A stretch of DNA of 64,000 nucleotides from the NCBI GenBank assembly GCA_022495005.1, contig JAGYXB010000010.1:434001-498000 (forward strand), written 5' to 3'. Every line of letters starts with the position of its first letter. The first letter of the stretch is position 1. The position numbers and the translations under genes were made by a program. Origin of the DNA: Rhyacophila brunnea (taxonomy: Eukaryota; Arthropoda; Insecta; Trichoptera; Rhyacophilidae). Shown in pieces: positions 23,212-33,533 of this stretch. Under the pieces are notes generated by a model that was not told the origin of the DNA, did not search any database, and saw only the letters and a list, made by a program, of their open reading frames with translations.

Positions 23212-24074
23212 TAGGGATTGCAATACCGAATGAATATATCAAAACCGGTATTTCGGTATTTCTTATTGAATATCGGTATTCGTCAAAACTTATTATAGAA
23301 AAATGAAGTAAGTACCTATCAATAAAATATAACTATTAAAAACTATTTGAAATACTATTTTTTTGCAATCTACCTACATTTATTATGTTGACCTTTATAA
23401 ATATGTATAGATGATAATATTTTAGAACTGTTATACAACGTTTTCTGGATGTACTATCAACGTTGGATCAATTGTTATAGAATATTTGCAGACATTTATT
23501 TTGCCGCGAATGTCTGCTTTTTCGAAATATGTTAATTCATTGTGACAATTCTATAGGTATATTTGAAGGATTTTGTTATAATATTATATAAGTTTTGTTG
23601 GTTTCAGTCAATATATTTGCGTTTTGGCAGCATAAAATTTGTACAATATACACCCACGGTGGCCGCGCGGCTTAAGCGCTGGACTATAACGTTGCGGGTC
23701 CCAGGTTCGAATCTTGGGTCTGGCAAGTACACATATTGTTTTTCAATTTGTGTGTGAGTCAGGGTATGGACCTAATAGGTTGAGCAAGTGGCTGACATCC
23801 ATTTTTCGTAAAAAAACAAAAATCTGTTAATACAAACTCTCTACTCTGTGGAGGCCCATATGATCCTATTAGAATCGGACATGGTCGTTTATATTATACA
23901 ATATACCTAGTAGTAAATAATGAAAAAATAACATTAATAATTCATCTTCGAAAACATTAACGTGTATGCTTTCTTAATTCCGAAAATACCGGTATTTCAG
24001 ATATTTGAAACCGGTATTTTGGTATCGATAAAAAATTGAATAACGGTTTTGAAATACCGGTATTGCAATCCCTA
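23212..24074 (+). mobile_element. Non-autonomous hAT element, TSD GTCATGTT, containing a SINE
   Basis: Flanked by a perfect 8-bp duplication (GTCATGTT at 23204-23211 and 24075-24082). TIRs are TAGGGATTGCAATACCG and the complement of GGTATTGCAATCCCTA. Subterminal ACCGGTATTTCGGTATT units occur in both ends. It has no transposase. Without the SINE at 23652-23896 it would be about 610 bp. It is structurally parallel to the CCCGGGATT-bearing hAT at 5723, but the repeat unit differs. Confidence 0.9.
23652..23896 (+). mobile_element. Ser/Leu-tRNA-type SINE (family S1), intact-looking copy
   Basis: Flanked by a perfect 10-bp TSD (TACAATATAC at 23642-23651 and 23897-23906). The head has a class II tRNA-like A-box region (GTGGCCGCGCGGCTTAAGCG) and a B box (GGTTCGAATC), so RNA polymerase III promotion is expected. 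The body contains CAAGTACACATATTG, GGACCTAATAGGTTGAGCAAG and CTGTGGAGGCCCATATGATC. This is the best reference copy in the window. The short open frame across its head is not a gene. Confidence 0.9.
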
Positions 24075-24291
24075 GTCATGTTTAAGCTATTTATCACTAC
24101 ACTCGATGATATTATTGTATCTTTTTAAAGTAACTTTAAAAATGTAACTTATTTCCCTATTTTCAAGTCTGATACTGCATTAATATTGATTGACCGTAGA
24201 GCAGTTATTTATTTAAAAAAAAGATAATGTTGTGGAAAATTTCTGGTAAACCTTTTTACAATATTTTTATATAAAATGACTCTATCTAGTA

Positions 24292-25475
24292 CAGTGTTTC
24301 TCATGTACGGCCCATGCGGCCACCAAAGGATTTTACTGCGGCCATCAGCGCTTTAAAAATTTATCTATAAAATTATGAAATTGGTTGAATACACAATATG
24401 ACTTGTCTTAAATTTCTTCCCACACTCAAATAATCCATAATGTGTCTTTGTGGTGAGATCATGTGTGAAATAGTCCGTTTCTGAGAATAAAGTCAAACAA
24501 TTGACAACAATTGCTTTATTAACATTGTCGATTTTCCTACTACTGTATACTGTGAAAGAGCATTTAGTTTTTTGGGATGGTTGTAGGATGATGATGAAGA
24601 AGTTGGAAATGGCGTATGCAGGAGCGAATTTTATTGGCAGCGTAATGGTCGGTACAATAGATGTTACAGCAGTTCAGATAACAATGACAGTACATAGGAT
24701 AAGTACGAAGCCGAGGTCCGCACCTCGGTACAATCAGATGTTGGGCGAAGCGATATCGAGACTGCGATGGTAACAGACTAGAAACATATCTTCGAGTGAC
24801 ATTTAGATAAATCATTCTTCGTTATTTATACAGCCAAAAGTAATACATAAACATTATATTCTAGTGCATAATTATATTGAACGAGTCAGCGGTTTAAATA
24901 CGAGTAGCTATGGATGTTATTTATTATTACAGTCATAATATAATATATAATATATATAATATATAATATATATATAATATAATATAATATGGGAATGGAT
25001 TTTCGACTAATTTTCCATTGCGATAGCGTATTTCATATTGCTATTCGATTCGCTGATACAGATAAAGTTGTTTACTGGAATATGATTCGCTGGGAATGGT
25101 CAAATAATTTGATACATTAAAAGATAGATATTTGATCGCTAATATACTACAGCTACAGTTTTATGCACTTCATAAAAAAACAAAGAGGTACCGAAGCCAG
25201 TTGACAAATGTAAACTTAGAAGCAACCATGCGGCTCGCATTGGAAAAAAGGAGTATTGAGGAATTTCCATTTGCAATATATTTAAATAAATATATATGTA
25301 TCTACTAAAATGTTCCATTATCAATCATTACAAATCCATTTTTTTAGTAAATAAAATTTTGCTTTATTTTTTTCAATCTCAACAAAAGTGAAATTTGGTG
25401 CGGCCACCAGACGTTTCCATAGAACTATGAATGTCAATTGTGCGGTAACAGTTAAATTTCACGTGAGAACCACTG
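24292..25475 (+). mobile_element. hAT element with transposase relic, hosting a solo LTR
   Basis: Starts CAGTGTTTCTCATGTACGG and ends CACGTGAGAACCACTG. A degenerate 8-bp duplication flanks it (ATCTAGTA at 24284-24291, ATTCAGTA at 25476-25483, 6 of 8 identical). CGGCCACC blocks stand inside both ends in opposite orientation. Downstream of the LTR, near 25209-25286, one frame reads LEATMRLALEKRSIEEFPFAIY, which resembles the extreme C-terminus of hAT transposases. The remainder is decayed. Confidence 0.72.
24572..25157 (-). mobile_element. Solo LTR of the CsRn1-like gypsy element
   Basis: Minus-strand copy of the LTR at 1217-1770, running from TGTAGCTGTAGTATATTAGCG (complement, ending at 25157) to a CATCATCATCCTACAACC end. 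GTTTT stands on both sides (24567-24571 and 25158-25162), which fits a 5-bp LTR duplication. No primer-binding site or internal region is attached, so it is a solo LTR formed by recombination. Its 90-residue and 83-residue frames are spurious. AT repeats fill 24940-24990. Confidence 0.78.
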
Positions 25476-25483
25476 ATTCAGTA

Positions 25484-26237
25484 GCATTGGCACCTATGTA
25501 CATCTGCTAACAATATAGTAAATAAGCATGGAAAAGCCTTAATCCAAACGTCAATAGATGCAGACGTTTTACCAAATTATTAATGCACTGCAAACTAATC
25601 CTCATATGTCTAGGAATTGTTTTCCTTCAAATATGCTGTTATTATTATTGTTAACAAAGATGTACGTCTTTACAATATGTTGGGGTATTATGAATGTCTG
25701 AGATTGCAAGTACGTCGTGAAGCCTAAATAATAAGGCCTCAAATTACATTTTATTATTAAATAATATATTTAGGAAAAGTGTAGTGATTATCTATGGATT
25801 TCATTTTTTTAAATTAACAAATTCGAAAAAAATGGTTTTATAAAACTCGTTCGTGATTATTTTTGTTAATGACAAAATTTAATAATTTAATGGTCAAAGT
25901 TAACTAAATTTTTCTCAACAGTAGTAAACGAAGACATAAGCCCAGACCATACATTAAACTCTGGATTTAGATGACAATAAATAATTTTAAACAAATAAAA
26001 TAGGTATACTATCTTCTGCAATCGAGACATAGCTCTTGGCACTCGATGGAAGACAATCAGGTGATACATCATACACTGGCTTACAGATTCAAAGCTTGGA
26101 TGTCAAAGGAACGAATAATAAAAGGGTTGAAGACTTTCAATATGTGGCTTTATCTGTGTACAATGAAGATATTATCCTGGGCTGACCACATTGCAAAGAT
26201 AAGGTTATAAACTGAGTTAATAAGAAAATGCTGAGAA
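25484..26237. other. Spacer, no gene recognised
   Basis: AT-rich. From 26080 to 26235 a stretch with GGCTGACCACATTGCAAAGATAAGG could be an eroded LINE piece, but the similarity is too weak to assign. Confidence 0.35.
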
Positions 26238-26606
26238 GGGCGGAGGTAGGCTGTTAAAATTCGACATAAATAGTGCACCTAGTGCAAATAGTGTTTTCAA
26301 CAAAAAAAATAATTTCAAAATCAGAGAAACTTTAAACTGCATTTGACAACAATTGATAATTATTATGACATTGGACCTTTAAACATTGAGCCTTTGAACT
26401 ATTATTTACTATGGCTTGTATTTTAGGCAGTGTTTAATTGAATTTTTACTAACTAACAACTACTATGTAGACATTTTTTGTAGCATTTTAGTGAGTGAAA
26501 AAAAATAAAAATAAAACAAAAAAAAAATAATATGATTGACAAAGCTTAGTGTGTACTATTGATATCAGATCTTAATAGTTTAAGTTAATCCTTTATCACT
26601 AGTGAG
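26238..26606 (+). mobile_element. TIR element family H1, short copy
   Basis: Begins GAGAAGGGCGGAGGTAGGCTGTTAAAATTCG and ends with the complementary block (TATCAGATCTTAATAG, TATCACTAGTG). It is an internally shortened relative of 27082-27659. Confidence 0.6.
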
Positions 26607-26983
26607 GGATATAGATAATGAAAAAAAGACTTTTTATTACTAATTATTTATTTTGTTACTTATTACTTAGTATTGTAAAAACAACCAGAAATATATTTTA
26701 CAAAGTGTTTTCGCAGGGCTATTAACTATACTGTAGTTATGTAATAATACAAAAGGGATGCTATATTTAGATGTCAGAATCCGATTGGCTCGAAGGACGG
26801 GCAAGCCAGGTTGAAATTTTCTCTCTGAAAGGCACCCACAGTACGTAACCAAAAACCAGATTCAGCGTCACTTCTTCATTATCAATAGATATAATGAGAG
26901 TTTGCATAATATTCTAACCTTATCTCCACTGTAATATTACTAACAAAATAGTATACATTTCAGCAAGTAGATAATATTTAATA
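26607..26983. other. Spacer, no gene recognised
   Basis: Nothing recognised; the 61-residue minus frame has no domain. Confidence 0.4.
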
Positions 26984-27073
26984 TGGCTACATGTAAATTG
27001 TACGTATTACATTTCACCGTAATTCAGAGGTCGCTGTGAGCTTTCTTACCGGAAAGAGATGACTGTATACTAT
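26984..27073 (+). repeat. Dispersed repeat family R3, 5' fragment
   Basis: ACATGTAAATTGTACGTATTAC and TTACCGGAAAGAGATGAC match the starts of the copies at 8211 and 29705. The fragment stops where the H1 element begins. Confidence 0.6.
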
Positions 27074-27081
27074 TTTTTACG

Positions 27082-27659
27082 CTGTGGCAAAGGGTGGAGG
27101 TAGGCTGTTAATATCCGCCATAAATGATGCATACTAAGCTTCGTCAGTTATACGTATTTGTTTTCATTGAACTAAGACTATAATTTATAGATTGTATTGG
27201 TTAGTTTTTAAAATTCAATTAAACTCTGCAAAAACCAAGGCATGATAGATAATAGTCAAAAATACTCGTCTATCTAAAAATATCTAAAATTATGGAATTA
27301 AACTATACATAGGTAACTTTGAATATTTTATAAATAGAATAATATTTTTATCTATAATAGTTTTGCTTATGCAGGGCGTAATGAATTTAAAAAAAATAAC
27401 CAACAATGTGTGTAATATGTATTCTTAATCAAACGAAAACAAATATGTGTGAATGAAAAAGTGTGCACAATTTTATCGTATCGCCCAAAATAAACCAAAA
27501 CTATTATGGCATGGTTTAGTTGATTTTTTAAAACTAACCTATACCATCAGCTGTAAATTGTAGTCTTAGTTCAATAAAAACATATACGTTTAATGTTTAA
27601 TAACAAAGTTTATTGTTCACTTTTTATGGCGGATCTTAACAGTCAACTCTATCGCACTG
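27082..27659 (+). mobile_element. TIR element family H1, best copy
   Basis: Terminal inverted repeats of roughly 100 bp. The left has GGTGGAGGTAGGCTGTTAATATCCGCCATAAA and the right has the complement (TTTATGGCGGATCTTAACAG). Both continue into TATTTGTTTTCATTGAACTAAGACTA-like blocks. The ends CTGTGGCAAAGG and TATCGCACTG resemble hAT termini. No exact TSD was found and there is no transposase. Confidence 0.7.
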
Positions 27660-27665
27660 AGATGA

Positions 27666-28292
27666 AAATAATTACAAGATAAAAAGAACTTTTTATATAC
27701 AACGTTTTTAAATTTTCTGACCTTGCCTTAGAATAAACTTGACTTGACTGGCTTAAACGATAAAAAAATGTGTACTTGATAGAAATACTGAATATTGAAA
27801 TGTCATTTCATGTTGATTGATTCTTATTTGTCTGGTGGTTGTTTATCCAGTACAAATTTTGCAATCGATTTTTAATTAACTTCCCGACTAGCTATACATT
27901 TGAAACTATTAGAATATATCATAACACGATGCCAATGCATTCTCTTAATACTTTTAGCCATCTTTAGGTAGAATTGAATTCATTTTCAGTTAATTCTGTT
28001 TTGTATGAAAAATTATTTCGACACGGAATTTCGGAAGAAATCCGTAAAAAGTAAAATACTATTATTGGTTGCTAAGGGGATGGTCCCAGCAACTAAATTA
28101 TTAATATATACGTGCGTTACTATGGAAATCAATATAAATGTCAGAATGGCATTTCAGTATTCTATAATATTTATTCAGTACCTATTTCTATAAGTACAAA
28201 AAAAGTATTTATTTACATAGAATTGTCAAGTTTATATGATTTGACAGAAAATTTAAAAACGTGGTTTATAAAAAGTTCTTTTTATCTTGTAT
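27666..28292. mobile_element. Dispersed 0.5-kb repeat family D, copies 3a and 3b head to head
   Basis: A minus-strand fragment (27666-27810, starting AATTACAAGATAAAAAGAAC) is followed by a nearly full plus-strand copy (27823-28292, TTCTTATTTGTCTGGTGG to CTTTTTATCTTGTATTTATT). The inverted arrangement suggests an aberrant insertion or a recombined pair. Two frames of 62 and 66 residues lie inside and are not genes. Confidence 0.72.
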
Positions 28293-28534
28293 TTATTTAT
28301 ATTTCTTGTTAATCTTTTTTAGAAAGTTTCTGATAGAACATTGTTGTCCTGGATCTACAATATAGCTAAAACCACTTTGTTTCGTCAACATACAAAATGT
28401 TTGTGTAACAAAATATTCTCACACCTTGTCGAATCGAGAGGTGTGTGTAACAGCAATGTACAGTGTCTTCTATTTTTTTTGATAGAATATTAATTTATCA
28501 ACTTATTAATTTAACTATGTGACAAAAAATCCAC

Positions 28535-29205
28535 ATGGGTGTGGCGGGGTGCATTCAGCCAACTTGGATTCGCATGGAGGTCAAGGCTATATTTTGTGAG
28601 TACCAACTATCGTTTGTTCAATGCGTGCATACTGCCTGTGCTCCTGTATGACTGAGTGAGAGAATTTTTAATATTGCCTCTACGTGCTCAATTCTCTCAT
28701 GAATACCTTAGTTTAAAGTCATGTAAATTCACTCAAAGCACATTTGAGTGCATGGCGATCTTAGTCTTGGGTAACTGCTCCTGAGACAATCCCAGTCATA
28801 AAAAAAATTATGCTTCACATCCAAACATAGGGTTCCATAATACGCCCGATTAAGACCGAGTGTGGTTTAGTGGGGCCATTAACTTCATTGTATGACTGTA
28901 AGACGTAGCATCTTACTAAGCTGCATGTCTCAGATTTTGAGCTATGAGAATCGAGGTCTCCGCCGAATCTTGTGGATACATAGGTACGACCGCATTACAA
29001 ATAATCGAGTTCATGAGTGGACAAGGCAGCCCTCGGTTATTGAGGTAACTACTAAGAGACGCTTCACGTGGCTGGGACATGTGGTCTGTCATGGAGGGAG
29101 GCACGAGAGTTCGCTATGGACCGAGGGAAGTGGCGCGAATTTGGGGTCTAGGACGATTTGGCGCCGGGACAACTGGCCGCCACGTAATTCGAAAATAAAT
29201 AGACG
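28535..29205 (+). pseudogene. LINE reverse transcriptase C-terminal relic, interrupted
   Basis: The plus strand encodes pieces typical of the region after the reverse transcriptase domain in LINEs. The first piece is AFSQLGFAWRSRLYFVSTNYRLFNACILPVLLYD (28555-28655). After a 234-bp insertion come CKT, YENRGLRRILWIHRYDRITNNRV and RRFTWLGHV (to about 29085). LLYD-CKT matches the widespread LLYGCETW motif, and WLGHV its later partner. Stops and frame shifts are present. The 5' end is lost and the 3' boundary is uncertain. The 105-residue frame at 28892 is the second half plus out-of-frame sequence. Confidence 0.75.
28655..28888. mobile_element. 234-bp insertion in the LINE, TSD TGTATGACTG
   Basis: Bracketed by a perfect 10-bp duplication (TGTATGACTG at 28645-28654 and 28889-28898). 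Removing it and one repeat rejoins the LLYD-CKT reading frame of the LINE. An inverted pair (GTGAGAGAATT and AATTCTCTCAT) lies near the left end. The right part has GGTTTAGTGGGGCC and GGTAACTGC, perhaps worn tRNA-like pieces, so a SINE is possible. There is no second copy in the window. Confidence 0.78.
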
Positions 29206-29704
29206 TTAGGTACTTATAGGTACTTTAAAAAAATATATTTAATAATATTATTTGTATTTAAATTATTATATTATGATTTAATAGTTGGTGAGAATTTAAA
29301 TATGCACACGTAAATAATGATTTAATCGTGCATATGTTTAAGTTCCAATGAAAAAAGAGTTTTTTATTTTTATATAAAGCCTTAGGCATGGTAATTCTCA
29401 ATACGCAATAAAAAACATTATGTTAAGAGTAAAATTAATTAAAACTACTAAGTAGTAGATAGAAACTGATTAAAATTCCTCGTCTTCGTTCTGTATACGT
29501 GTCTACGAGAGTGCGGCGTCCAATTGTCCTGGCGTCCAGTTGTTCCATTCCCCGAATTTGTGCTTGCTTTATGCTCCAGTGCTGGGGCGTGAGAGGGTGA
29601 AAGAAGAAGATCCAATACTATGAATTGAAGTATTTAACGGTTATCTTGGCAATATTTGCAAATAAAATCATGTATGTATGCACGTAATTAGCTAATTTAG
29701 TGAA
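29206..29704. other. Spacer with possible LINE scraps
   Basis: Near 29490-29610, GC-richer sequence (GTGCTGGGGCGTGAGAGGG, then AAGAAGAAG) resembles an eroded LINE 3' end, but the match is weak. Confidence 0.35.
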
Positions 29705-30150
29705 ATTGAAACTGGTAACATGTAAATTGTACGTAGAATATTTCACCGTGGTACAGTTTGCCATGAGCTTTCTATCGGAAAGCGATGACCGTATACTACA
29801 CGGTCTCCAATTTTATTAGATTCAATATGAACATTAATTAAATTTTCATAGCTGATTTTGGCAAAATTCATGAATGCAAGAATGAAAACCTAACCTTACA
29901 TAATCTAACCTAACAAATAATCTAGTACATCGGCTATTTTCAAAGTTCGTTTGCTGCTGGCTTCCTGTAAAGTGTGAACCGATAAGAAGCGTGTTTTATT
30001 TAGACATGAATTTTATCTCAGTACTATTATACGACTCAAAGAGGTTGTACGGTTTTTAATATACGACCATATATTTCCGACACACCATTTAAAGGTGAAA
30101 TGTGATGCGGTGAACTGCATACGCACAAGTTTCCGGGTACGTCAGAAACA
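29705..30150 (+). repeat. Dispersed repeat family R3, longest copy
   Basis: Homologous along its length to 8211-8570. It carries the inverted ACATTTCACC-type motif near both ends (29740 and 30096 region) and CCTAAC-like runs at 29889-29918. No coding. Confidence 0.7.
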
Positions 30151-30159
30151 ATAGTATTT

Positions 30160-30350
30160 TTTTTTGAATTATTAATAACCATGTCCTTGCTTTTTCGTAC
30201 AAGGTATTTTGTAAGTAATTTTGTAAAATTACAAACACCCAGACTTTGAGAAAAACACATAAAAATTGTGTCCTGACCGGAAATCAAACCCAGAACTCTC
30301 GGGTGGAAGGCAAGCACCTTACACACTGCACCACGAGAGCCGCCTCTACG
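30160..30350 (-). mobile_element. tRNA-Gly(TCC)-type SINE (family S2), copy 1
   Basis: On the minus strand the head reads GGCTCTCGTGGTGCAGTG, then GCCTTCCACCCGAG (anticodon TCC position), then a B box GGGTTTGATTTCC. This resembles tRNA-Gly(TCC), including GTGGTG.AGTGG and CTTCCA. A perfect 9-bp TSD flanks it (ATAGTATTT at 30151-30159 and 30351-30359). The tail end includes GGACATGGTTATTAATAATTC. The antisense 96-residue frame is spurious. Confidence 0.88.
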
Positions 30351-30435
30351 ATAGTATTTAGAATTTCATAATTGTGTGATTCTCTTTAAATCATTTTGCA
30401 ATGTGAAATTATTATTTTGTTGCTGATTTAGACCA

Positions 30436-30748
30436 GCGGGTCTATTCAATGCACAAAGAGACTATCGACCGCTAAAATGGTAAAGTGATAGTATTTATTA
30501 CATATTTTGTATCAAGGTATTATAATAATTGTAATAATAAGTTAGCTGTCTAAACAGTCAAAACTCGCTCTAAATTTTATCACAGCCAATAGAGGTGCTG
30601 TTAAAATATAGCATTTATTGCATCAATTACCAACTTATTGTAATTGTTACAATAAGTGCTAATACTTTGATACAAACCTACCCTAAGTTTGATAATATTT
30701 ATCACACTATCACTTTAGCGGTCGATAATTAGTATAGAATACACCCAC
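30436..30748. mobile_element. MITE with long imperfect TIRs
   Basis: Left end GCGGGTCTATTCAATGC and right end complement GTGGGTGTATTCTATAC are inverted repeats. They continue through TATCGACCGCTAAA and AGTGATAG to AAGTATTA-like blocks, about 90 bp per arm. No transposase and no certain TSD. Superfamily unassigned. Confidence 0.72.
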
Positions 30749-31195
30749 ATAGTTATTTTTTTGCTTCACTTTTATATTATAATTATTAGAGATGGAGTAT
30801 ATGTAAGAATAATATTAATAAAACTTAGGAAGCATTGGCACTTCTCGCACTATTCTTAGTATGAAACCAAATAGCACTATGATATCTAGACGTTTTAGTT
30901 GTAACCACTTCAAGAATTACCTATGTCTTTAATCCAAAAACACTTGCACATTGTGTACTGAATAAACATGATATGTCAGGTGTGCATTTTCTGAACACAC
31001 ACGTCAGTTAAAACATACTGAAAATCATAGACAGAGCAATGCACTGTGTACAATTACATCGGTTGCTAAATATCGGCGTATTATAAATAAGTTTTTGTGA
31101 TCAGGATAGGATACCAATTACTCAGTAATACTGTCCAAATATATAATAATATTATGGTCGTTTATAAATTTTGTAGAAATGAAAAAAGCTTTTGT
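30749..31195. other. Spacer, no gene recognised
   Basis: AT-rich, nothing recognised. Confidence 0.4.
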
Positions 31196-31198
31196 GAA

Positions 31199-31322
31199 CG
31201 AAAAATATTTAAGTTTTTAATTATTCCATTTGAGTCGTTTTTTGTGATCTTGGCTGGTTTCGCCTTTCGCCATCTTGAGGCACTATGTACACTCACCAAA
31301 AGGCAAATACACACTGACAACG
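31199..31322 (-). repeat. Three-hairpin retroelement-like motif (family Q), copy 1
   Basis: The minus strand contains GTGAGTGTACATAGTGCC, then TCAAGATGGCGAAAGGCGAAACC, then a segment before AACGACTCAAATG. The same order occurs at 33128-33235, 57493-57560 and 57823-57892. It resembles structured tails near Penelope-like or other retroelements. The surrounding 76-residue frame is not a gene. Confidence 0.5.
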
Positions 31323-31539
31323 AATAGGTACAATTAACTCTAACTTAACAAATCAATACGAAACAATAAAAATACTACTCTCAAGAGGTGTAAAATCGTC
31401 TATTCTGGGACCATAATGGGAATTAATGGATTGTTAACTAATGGGATATAATAACACTATAATATCAGTATTTAAAAGTTATTAGGTTAAACAATTAAAA
31501 TTTAAAATATTTTATTGAAAGTTTTTGAAGCTTTTTTAG

Positions 31540-32062
31540 GCGCGCGTGGAAAATCAGATCAGAGTGTATTTTTGGCGTGTGACATGTGACACATAATTAA
31601 TTTTTTCACACCAAAAAACACACTCGATTGGATTCGAACCAACGATTGTTCGGTTATCAGCCGAACTCACAACCATTACGCCACAGAATTGTACTGCAAA
31701 AGTGACGATGATACAGTATAATATTATAGTTTAGAATTGTTCCGTTGCTAGGCAGCAAATTTATTATTGTCGGCCATTTACAATTCCTTACGTAAACAAT
31801 TTATTAAACGTCATAGTGGCAATTATTGTTACTTTAAAAATAAAAACAACGATAAATAATTATATAATTTAGTAAAATAAGTTTAAGTGTATAGAAATAA
31901 ACCAACTGCGTTCCAATAAGCGGTCCTTTTTCTTAAGTGTGTAATTTAACAAGATAATTAAGAGCTAGTCGAAGAATTTAGTTTAACACAAGTTTTGTTT
32001 TTGCTTTGTTACGCCATAGAAGTATAACTTCTAACTCGCGTACATAAGTACACACACCGATT
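31540..32062 (-). mobile_element. Dispersed repeat with tRNA-Ile-like module (family S3), copy 2
   Basis: Full-length inverted homologue of 22363-22890. Its tRNA-like module (about 31625-31685, minus) is better preserved. The anticodon arm GTTCGG-CTGATAA-CCGAAC forms a perfect 6-bp stem with a 7-base loop and GAT in the anticodon position (Ile). The T arm has TTGG and CCAA around TTCGAAT. The acceptor stem does not pair, so it is not a functional tRNA gene. Confidence 0.72.
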
Positions 32063-32069
32063 TTTTTTT

Positions 32070-32405
32070 TATTTACCAAATAATTTACAAGATTTAAAAC
32101 TGTAATATTCTAAGTATTGAACATAAACATAATTTTGAAAATACTTCTGAGAAAATGTATTACCAATAGAAAAAATATTTTTGAAAAAAGTAAGACACCC
32201 CAGGAATCGAACCTGCGTCTCTCGAGTATCGCGCCCGTCGCGCATAGACCACTATGCTAAAGCTGTCATACTAATTAAAACAAATTTAAACTATTGGCTC
32301 GTATAATACTCTCTGACGTACCTTCCAAATTGAACAACGATTGGCTATCGATTTTTGTATTTTAAATCAAAGTAGGTATTACTTTGATTACTAACCGACA
32401 TCACG
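32070..32405 (-). mobile_element. tRNA-like repeat family S4, best copy
   Basis: On the minus strand it runs from the TAATCAAAGTAATACCTACTTTGATTT block through a tRNA-like head to a tail ending in AATCTTGTAAATTATTTGG. The head (about 32195-32270) has GACAGCTTTAGCATAGTGG as A-box region and GCAGGTTCGATTCCTGGGG as B-box/T-arm. Another copy at 37155-37712 carries a LINE fragment. The head suggests a pol III-transcribed SINE. Confidence 0.68.
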
Positions 32406-33009
32406 GATTACTCCAAGATGAGAGATGTTTTCAAAATTATGTATTGTGAATTTTGTTTGGCATCGGTGGTACACATGGACACGCTGCTACTTTTCCACCG
32501 CAGGTACTATAAGCTATCTATAAATTAAATTTATTATCACTTTACAACGCCAATATTCGACGCCTAAACGTCTTCGAACTAAACCTGGCGTCTTAAATGA
32601 GAACTAATAAATCAAATTAAAAGGAATCCCCGAAACCATAAAACGAAATTAAATTCCGATACGAAGCGTCGTAAAATGATTTAGCGGAGATTCACACCTT
32701 GCAAATTCTAGATACATCGTCACTCAGGTACGTGCTACAACCCTATTGTAATGTTCAATTAATAACTTTGTCGAGATGGTTCTCAATCAACACTTTAACA
32801 TATTAATTAATATAGAATATCATGCCATTAAATCATACACAATTTTAGATATTCTACAGATAAAAGAATAATTTTTATCTATTATGGTTTAAAAACTAAC
32901 CAACATCAGCTGTAATAATACATATTATCAATTCAACGAAAACAAATAAGTATAACCAAAAAAATGTGCACTATTTTTGTCGGATCGCCATCATAGTATG
33001 TATGAACTA
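32406..33009. other. Spacer, with an inverted H1 fragment at about 32865-32998
   Basis: The fragment at 32865-32998 (TTCAACGAAAACAAATAAGTATAACC and GTCGGATCGCC) is the right end of an H1-type TIR element. Otherwise no feature is recognised. Confidence 0.45.
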
Positions 33010-33533
33010 TTATGGTTTCTTTTACGCAGGGTTTAATTGAATTTTAAAAACTAACCAGAACCACCTGCAATTAATTGATCTTCCTAGTTCAATGAAAATT
33101 AATACTAATGGATTTAAGTTTGTACTATTTTGTACCATTTGAGTCGTTTTTTGCGACACGGGTTTTGCCTTTCGGCATCTTCAGGCGCTATGTGCACTCA
33201 CCAAAAAGCAAATACATACTAACAAAGAATACAGTTAACTCTCACTTATATAACAAATTAATTTTCTTAAATCTATTAGATTTTAAATTCAAATTCCATC
33301 AAGTACCTTCGGTCGATAGTATTAATACTTTGCACGCTGAAGACGCACCTGGCGCGTAATGACCAGGCAGCCGATTGATGTAATTAACGTGCATTTTAAA
33401 GGTAGTAATTAAAAAATCATTAGCTAGTCAGCAGCGAATGAGTTTATTGAAAACAAATACGTATGACTGACAAAGTTTAGTGTGAACTATTTATGTCAGA
33501 TCACAACGGCCTACCTCTACCCTTCACTACTGA
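33010..33533. mobile_element. TIR element family H1, copy with insert carrying the Q motif
   Basis: Left inner part at 33010-33103 and right end at 33440-33533 (AACAAATACGTATGACTGACAAAGTTTAG, ending TTCACTACTG) belong to H1. Between them, 33104-33440 holds the Q motif (33128-33235). An inverted TTCCATCAAGTACC block follows at about 33294, also found in opposite orientation at 43320 and 57425. The 83-residue frame is spurious. Confidence 0.55.

Noticed and set aside
24940..24990. Regulatory TATA cluster
   Set aside because: It is a simple ATATAATAT microsatellite within a solo LTR.
30036..30326. 96-residue minus frame
   Set aside because: It crosses the junction between an R3 repeat and the Gly-type SINE, so it is a chance fusion of non-coding repeats.
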